Assembly: GCF_017114985.1 (NCBI RefSeq)
Contig: NZ_JABXKP010000026.1
Span: 87,346 to 151,345 of the forward strand
Reading direction: 5' to 3'
Source of the DNA: Nostoc sp. JL33
GTDB lineage: Bacteria > Cyanobacteriota > Cyanobacteriia > Cyanobacteriales > Nostocaceae
Length of the DNA stretch: 64,000 bases
The notes beneath the pieces are model-generated. The model ran no database searches. It worked only from the letters and a program-made list of their open reading frames with translations, and was not told the DNA's origin. A program made the position numbers and the translations under genes. Shown in pieces: positions 62,208 to 64,000 of this stretch (position 1 is its first letter; every line of letters begins with the position of its first letter).

Positions 62208-62663
62208 ATGTCCGCTACTAGTTGTGTAATTCCGGTTATCAAATCTCCCAAAGATTACCAAGTATATCGCATCAGTCCCAACGACTCTAATCGATTAGCA
62301 ATTATCTTCGATTCCACAAATGCTAATACTTCCTTGACTTGCTGCATAGAAATTTTTGATGTTGGTGGACAAACACCCCCAAATCGCCATCAGTGGGCGG
62401 TGGAGATGTTTTTCGTCCTCAAAGGGGAAGCGATCGCCATGTGTGACGGCAAGAGTGCCACGATCAAAGCTGGAGATAGTTTATTAGTGCCTCCCACTGG
62501 TACTCATTTGATTAAAAATACTGGTTCTACTCGCTTGTACACGTTGACTGTTATGGTTCCCAATGAAGACTTTTCGGAATTGATTCGCAGTGGTATTCCG
62601 ACGGAGTTAGATGAAGAAGATATGGCAGTACTGGGGAGAGTTAATGCTTTGATGCCCTGTTAA
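62208..62663 (+). CDS. Cupin domain-containing protein
   Basis: GGQTPPNRHQWAVEMFFVLKGEAIAMCDGKSATIKAGDSLLVPPTGTHLIKNTG. Confidence 0.87.
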   Translation: MSATSCVIPVIKSPKDYQVYRISPNDSNRLAIIFDSTNANTSLTCCIEIFDVGGQTPPNRHQWAVEMFFVLKGEAIAMCDGKSATIKAGDSLLVPPTGTHLIKNTGSTRLYTLTVMVPNEDFSELIRSGIPTELDEEDMAVLGRVNALMPC

Positions 62664-62872
62664 AATACTTCGTAATTGTTGAAGAAGAATTTAGAAGCCA
62701 TATCATGTCCGCCAAATTACCCATAATAAAAGAACCCCACCCCCAACCCCTCCCCGCAAGCGGGGAGGGGAGACAAAGCGTAGCTTTGGCTCTTTGGGGT
62801 TCCGAGTATTATGGCACTACCCGACAGTCCCACTCTAATTTATGCTGAATTCTGATTCCTGACTCCTGAATT

Positions 62873-63946
62873 CTATTTTGATATTTGTTTAACAACAACA
62901 ACAAAGCGTTCCATATCAGCATGGGTAATAGCTCCCATTGTCGAGACTCGGAAGATAGATTGAGCTAAATTTCCCTGTCCAGAATATATGATATAATCCT
63001 GTGCTTTGAGTTGGTCGTGAAATTCTTCATAGCTGAAACCGTCTGGCAAATAGTAGGCATTCAAGACAACGGATGAACTGCCAAGAGGAAGTAGAGGTTT
63101 AATTCCGATTGAGGCTAACCCGTCTCTGACTAAGCTGGCAAGTTGGTTGTAATGGCTGTGTCTGACACGCCAACCTCCTGCTTCTGCCATTTCTTGCAAA
63201 GCTTCTGTTAAAGCATAAAATGTCTGTACTGATTGTGTAAAAGGTGTGCCGCCTCGGTCTTGCTGCTGGCAATAGGTTCCTAAATCTAAATATAAGGTGC
63301 GGGGGATTGTGTCTAATGACGGCAGTGCATCCCGTCGCACGATCACAAAGGATACTCCGGGGACGCCATGCAGACATTTATTGGCTGTCGCAGCGCAAGC
63401 GGTGATTCCCCATGCTTCAAAATTTAGTTCCTCAGCACCAAAGCTGCTGACTGCATCTACTAATAGTTTGATGCGGCGTTCTTGACAAATAGGGGCAAGT
63501 TCCACCAAATTATTTAGGCGACCGGTAGTAGTTTCGTGATGGACGACAGCAAGGTGAGTAATATCGGCGTTTTCATCTAAAAGTTTGACTAAAGCGTTGA
63601 TATCTATTTCGGCATCCCAAGGATGGGAAAGTGTGATGTAATCAATGCCGTGGATTTTAGCAATTTTGGATAGTCGTTCGCCATATACACCATTTTCAAT
63701 TACCAGCAATTTCCCGTCTGTGGGTACTAGACTGCTGATCATTGCTTCCATCGCTGCGGTACCAGAACCGGTGAGGAGAACTGCTGCCCAGCGATGGCTT
63801 CCAAGACCATAAACTTGAAGTAATTGTTCGCGGATTCTGCTTTGAAGTTGGGAAAATTCCACCTCACGGTGACACAAATCGGGACGCAAGAGGGCATTTC
63901 TGACGCGATCGCTCAAATTGACGGGGCCGGGATTTAGTAAAATCAT
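62873..63946 (-). CDS. 2-aminoethylphosphonate aminotransferase-like/alanine-glyoxylate aminotransferase-family protein
   Basis: MILLNPGPVNLSDRVRNALLRPDLCHREVEF; VDAVSSFGAEELNFEAWGITACAATANKCLHGVPGVSFVIVRRDAL (PLP Lys context). Confidence 0.83.
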   Translation of the reverse strand: MILLNPGPVNLSDRVRNALLRPDLCHREVEFSQLQSRIREQLLQVYGLGSHRWAAVLLTGSGTAAMEAMISSLVPTDGKLLVIENGVYGERLSKIAKIHGIDYITLSHPWDAEIDINALVKLLDENADITHLAVVHHETTTGRLNNLVELAPICQERRIKLLVDAVSSFGAEELNFEAWGITACAATANKCLHGVPGVSFVIVRRDALPSLDTIPRTLYLDLGTYCQQQDRGGTPFTQSVQTFYALTEALQEMAEAGGWRVRHSHYNQLASLVRDGLASIGIKPLLPLGSSSVVLNAYYLPDGFSYEEFHDQLKAQDYIIYSGQGNLAQSIFRVSTMGAITHADMERFVVVVKQISK

Positions 63947-63948
63947 TG

Positions 63949-64000
63949 GGGAGTGGGGAGTGGGGAGTGGGGAGTGGGGAGTGGGGAGTGGGGAGTGGGG
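63949..64000. repeat. Heptamer short tandem repeat (GGGGAGT)n running off the right edge
   Basis: Direct reading. Confidence 0.95.

Overview
The window looks like chromosomal DNA from a filamentous, Nostoc-like cyanobacterium: GCGATCGC (HIP1-type) sites are frequent, small dispersed repeats and heptamer repeats are abundant, and several gene families are cyanobacterial (XisH/XisI, helical carotenoid protein, iron-uptake porin). Roughly 1-37 kb plus 43-44 kb is an expanded organosulfur/sulfonate region. It has four SsuA-like binding proteins, one SsuB/SsuC pair, two flavin (LLM) monooxygenases, an SfnB/DszC-like acyl-CoA dehydrogenase homologue, tandem amidohydrolases, tandem D-2-hydroxyacid dehydrogenases, a cysteine-dioxygenase-like cupin, a class II aldolase, a nitroreductase-like protein, and a translationally coupled flavoprotein/ferredoxin pair resembling AprA/AprB. 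An FdhF/YdeP-type molybdoenzyme, FdhD, a helical carotenoid protein, a RelE/ParE-type TA pair and an RluA-type pseudouridine synthase are interspersed. The 38-43 kb segment is a mosaic of repeats with xisH-xisI, an antitoxin-like ORF, a full-length TnpB and a PIN toxin. The 46-55 kb part has a WD40 protein and a TetR-regulated HlyD/ABC-2 efflux operon. At 54.9-56.4 kb there is a decayed CRISPR locus: two intact 36-bp repeats, two truncated repeats and a truncated cas2 not in the ORF track. A possible PD-(D/E)XK-type protein gene lies between the repeat relics. The right end has a CbiMNQO-like metal ECF transporter, an SAH/MTA-deaminase-like amidohydrolase, an isochorismatase-like hydrolase, a cupin and a PhnW-like aminotransferase. 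All family calls were made by reading the sequence; no database searches were run.
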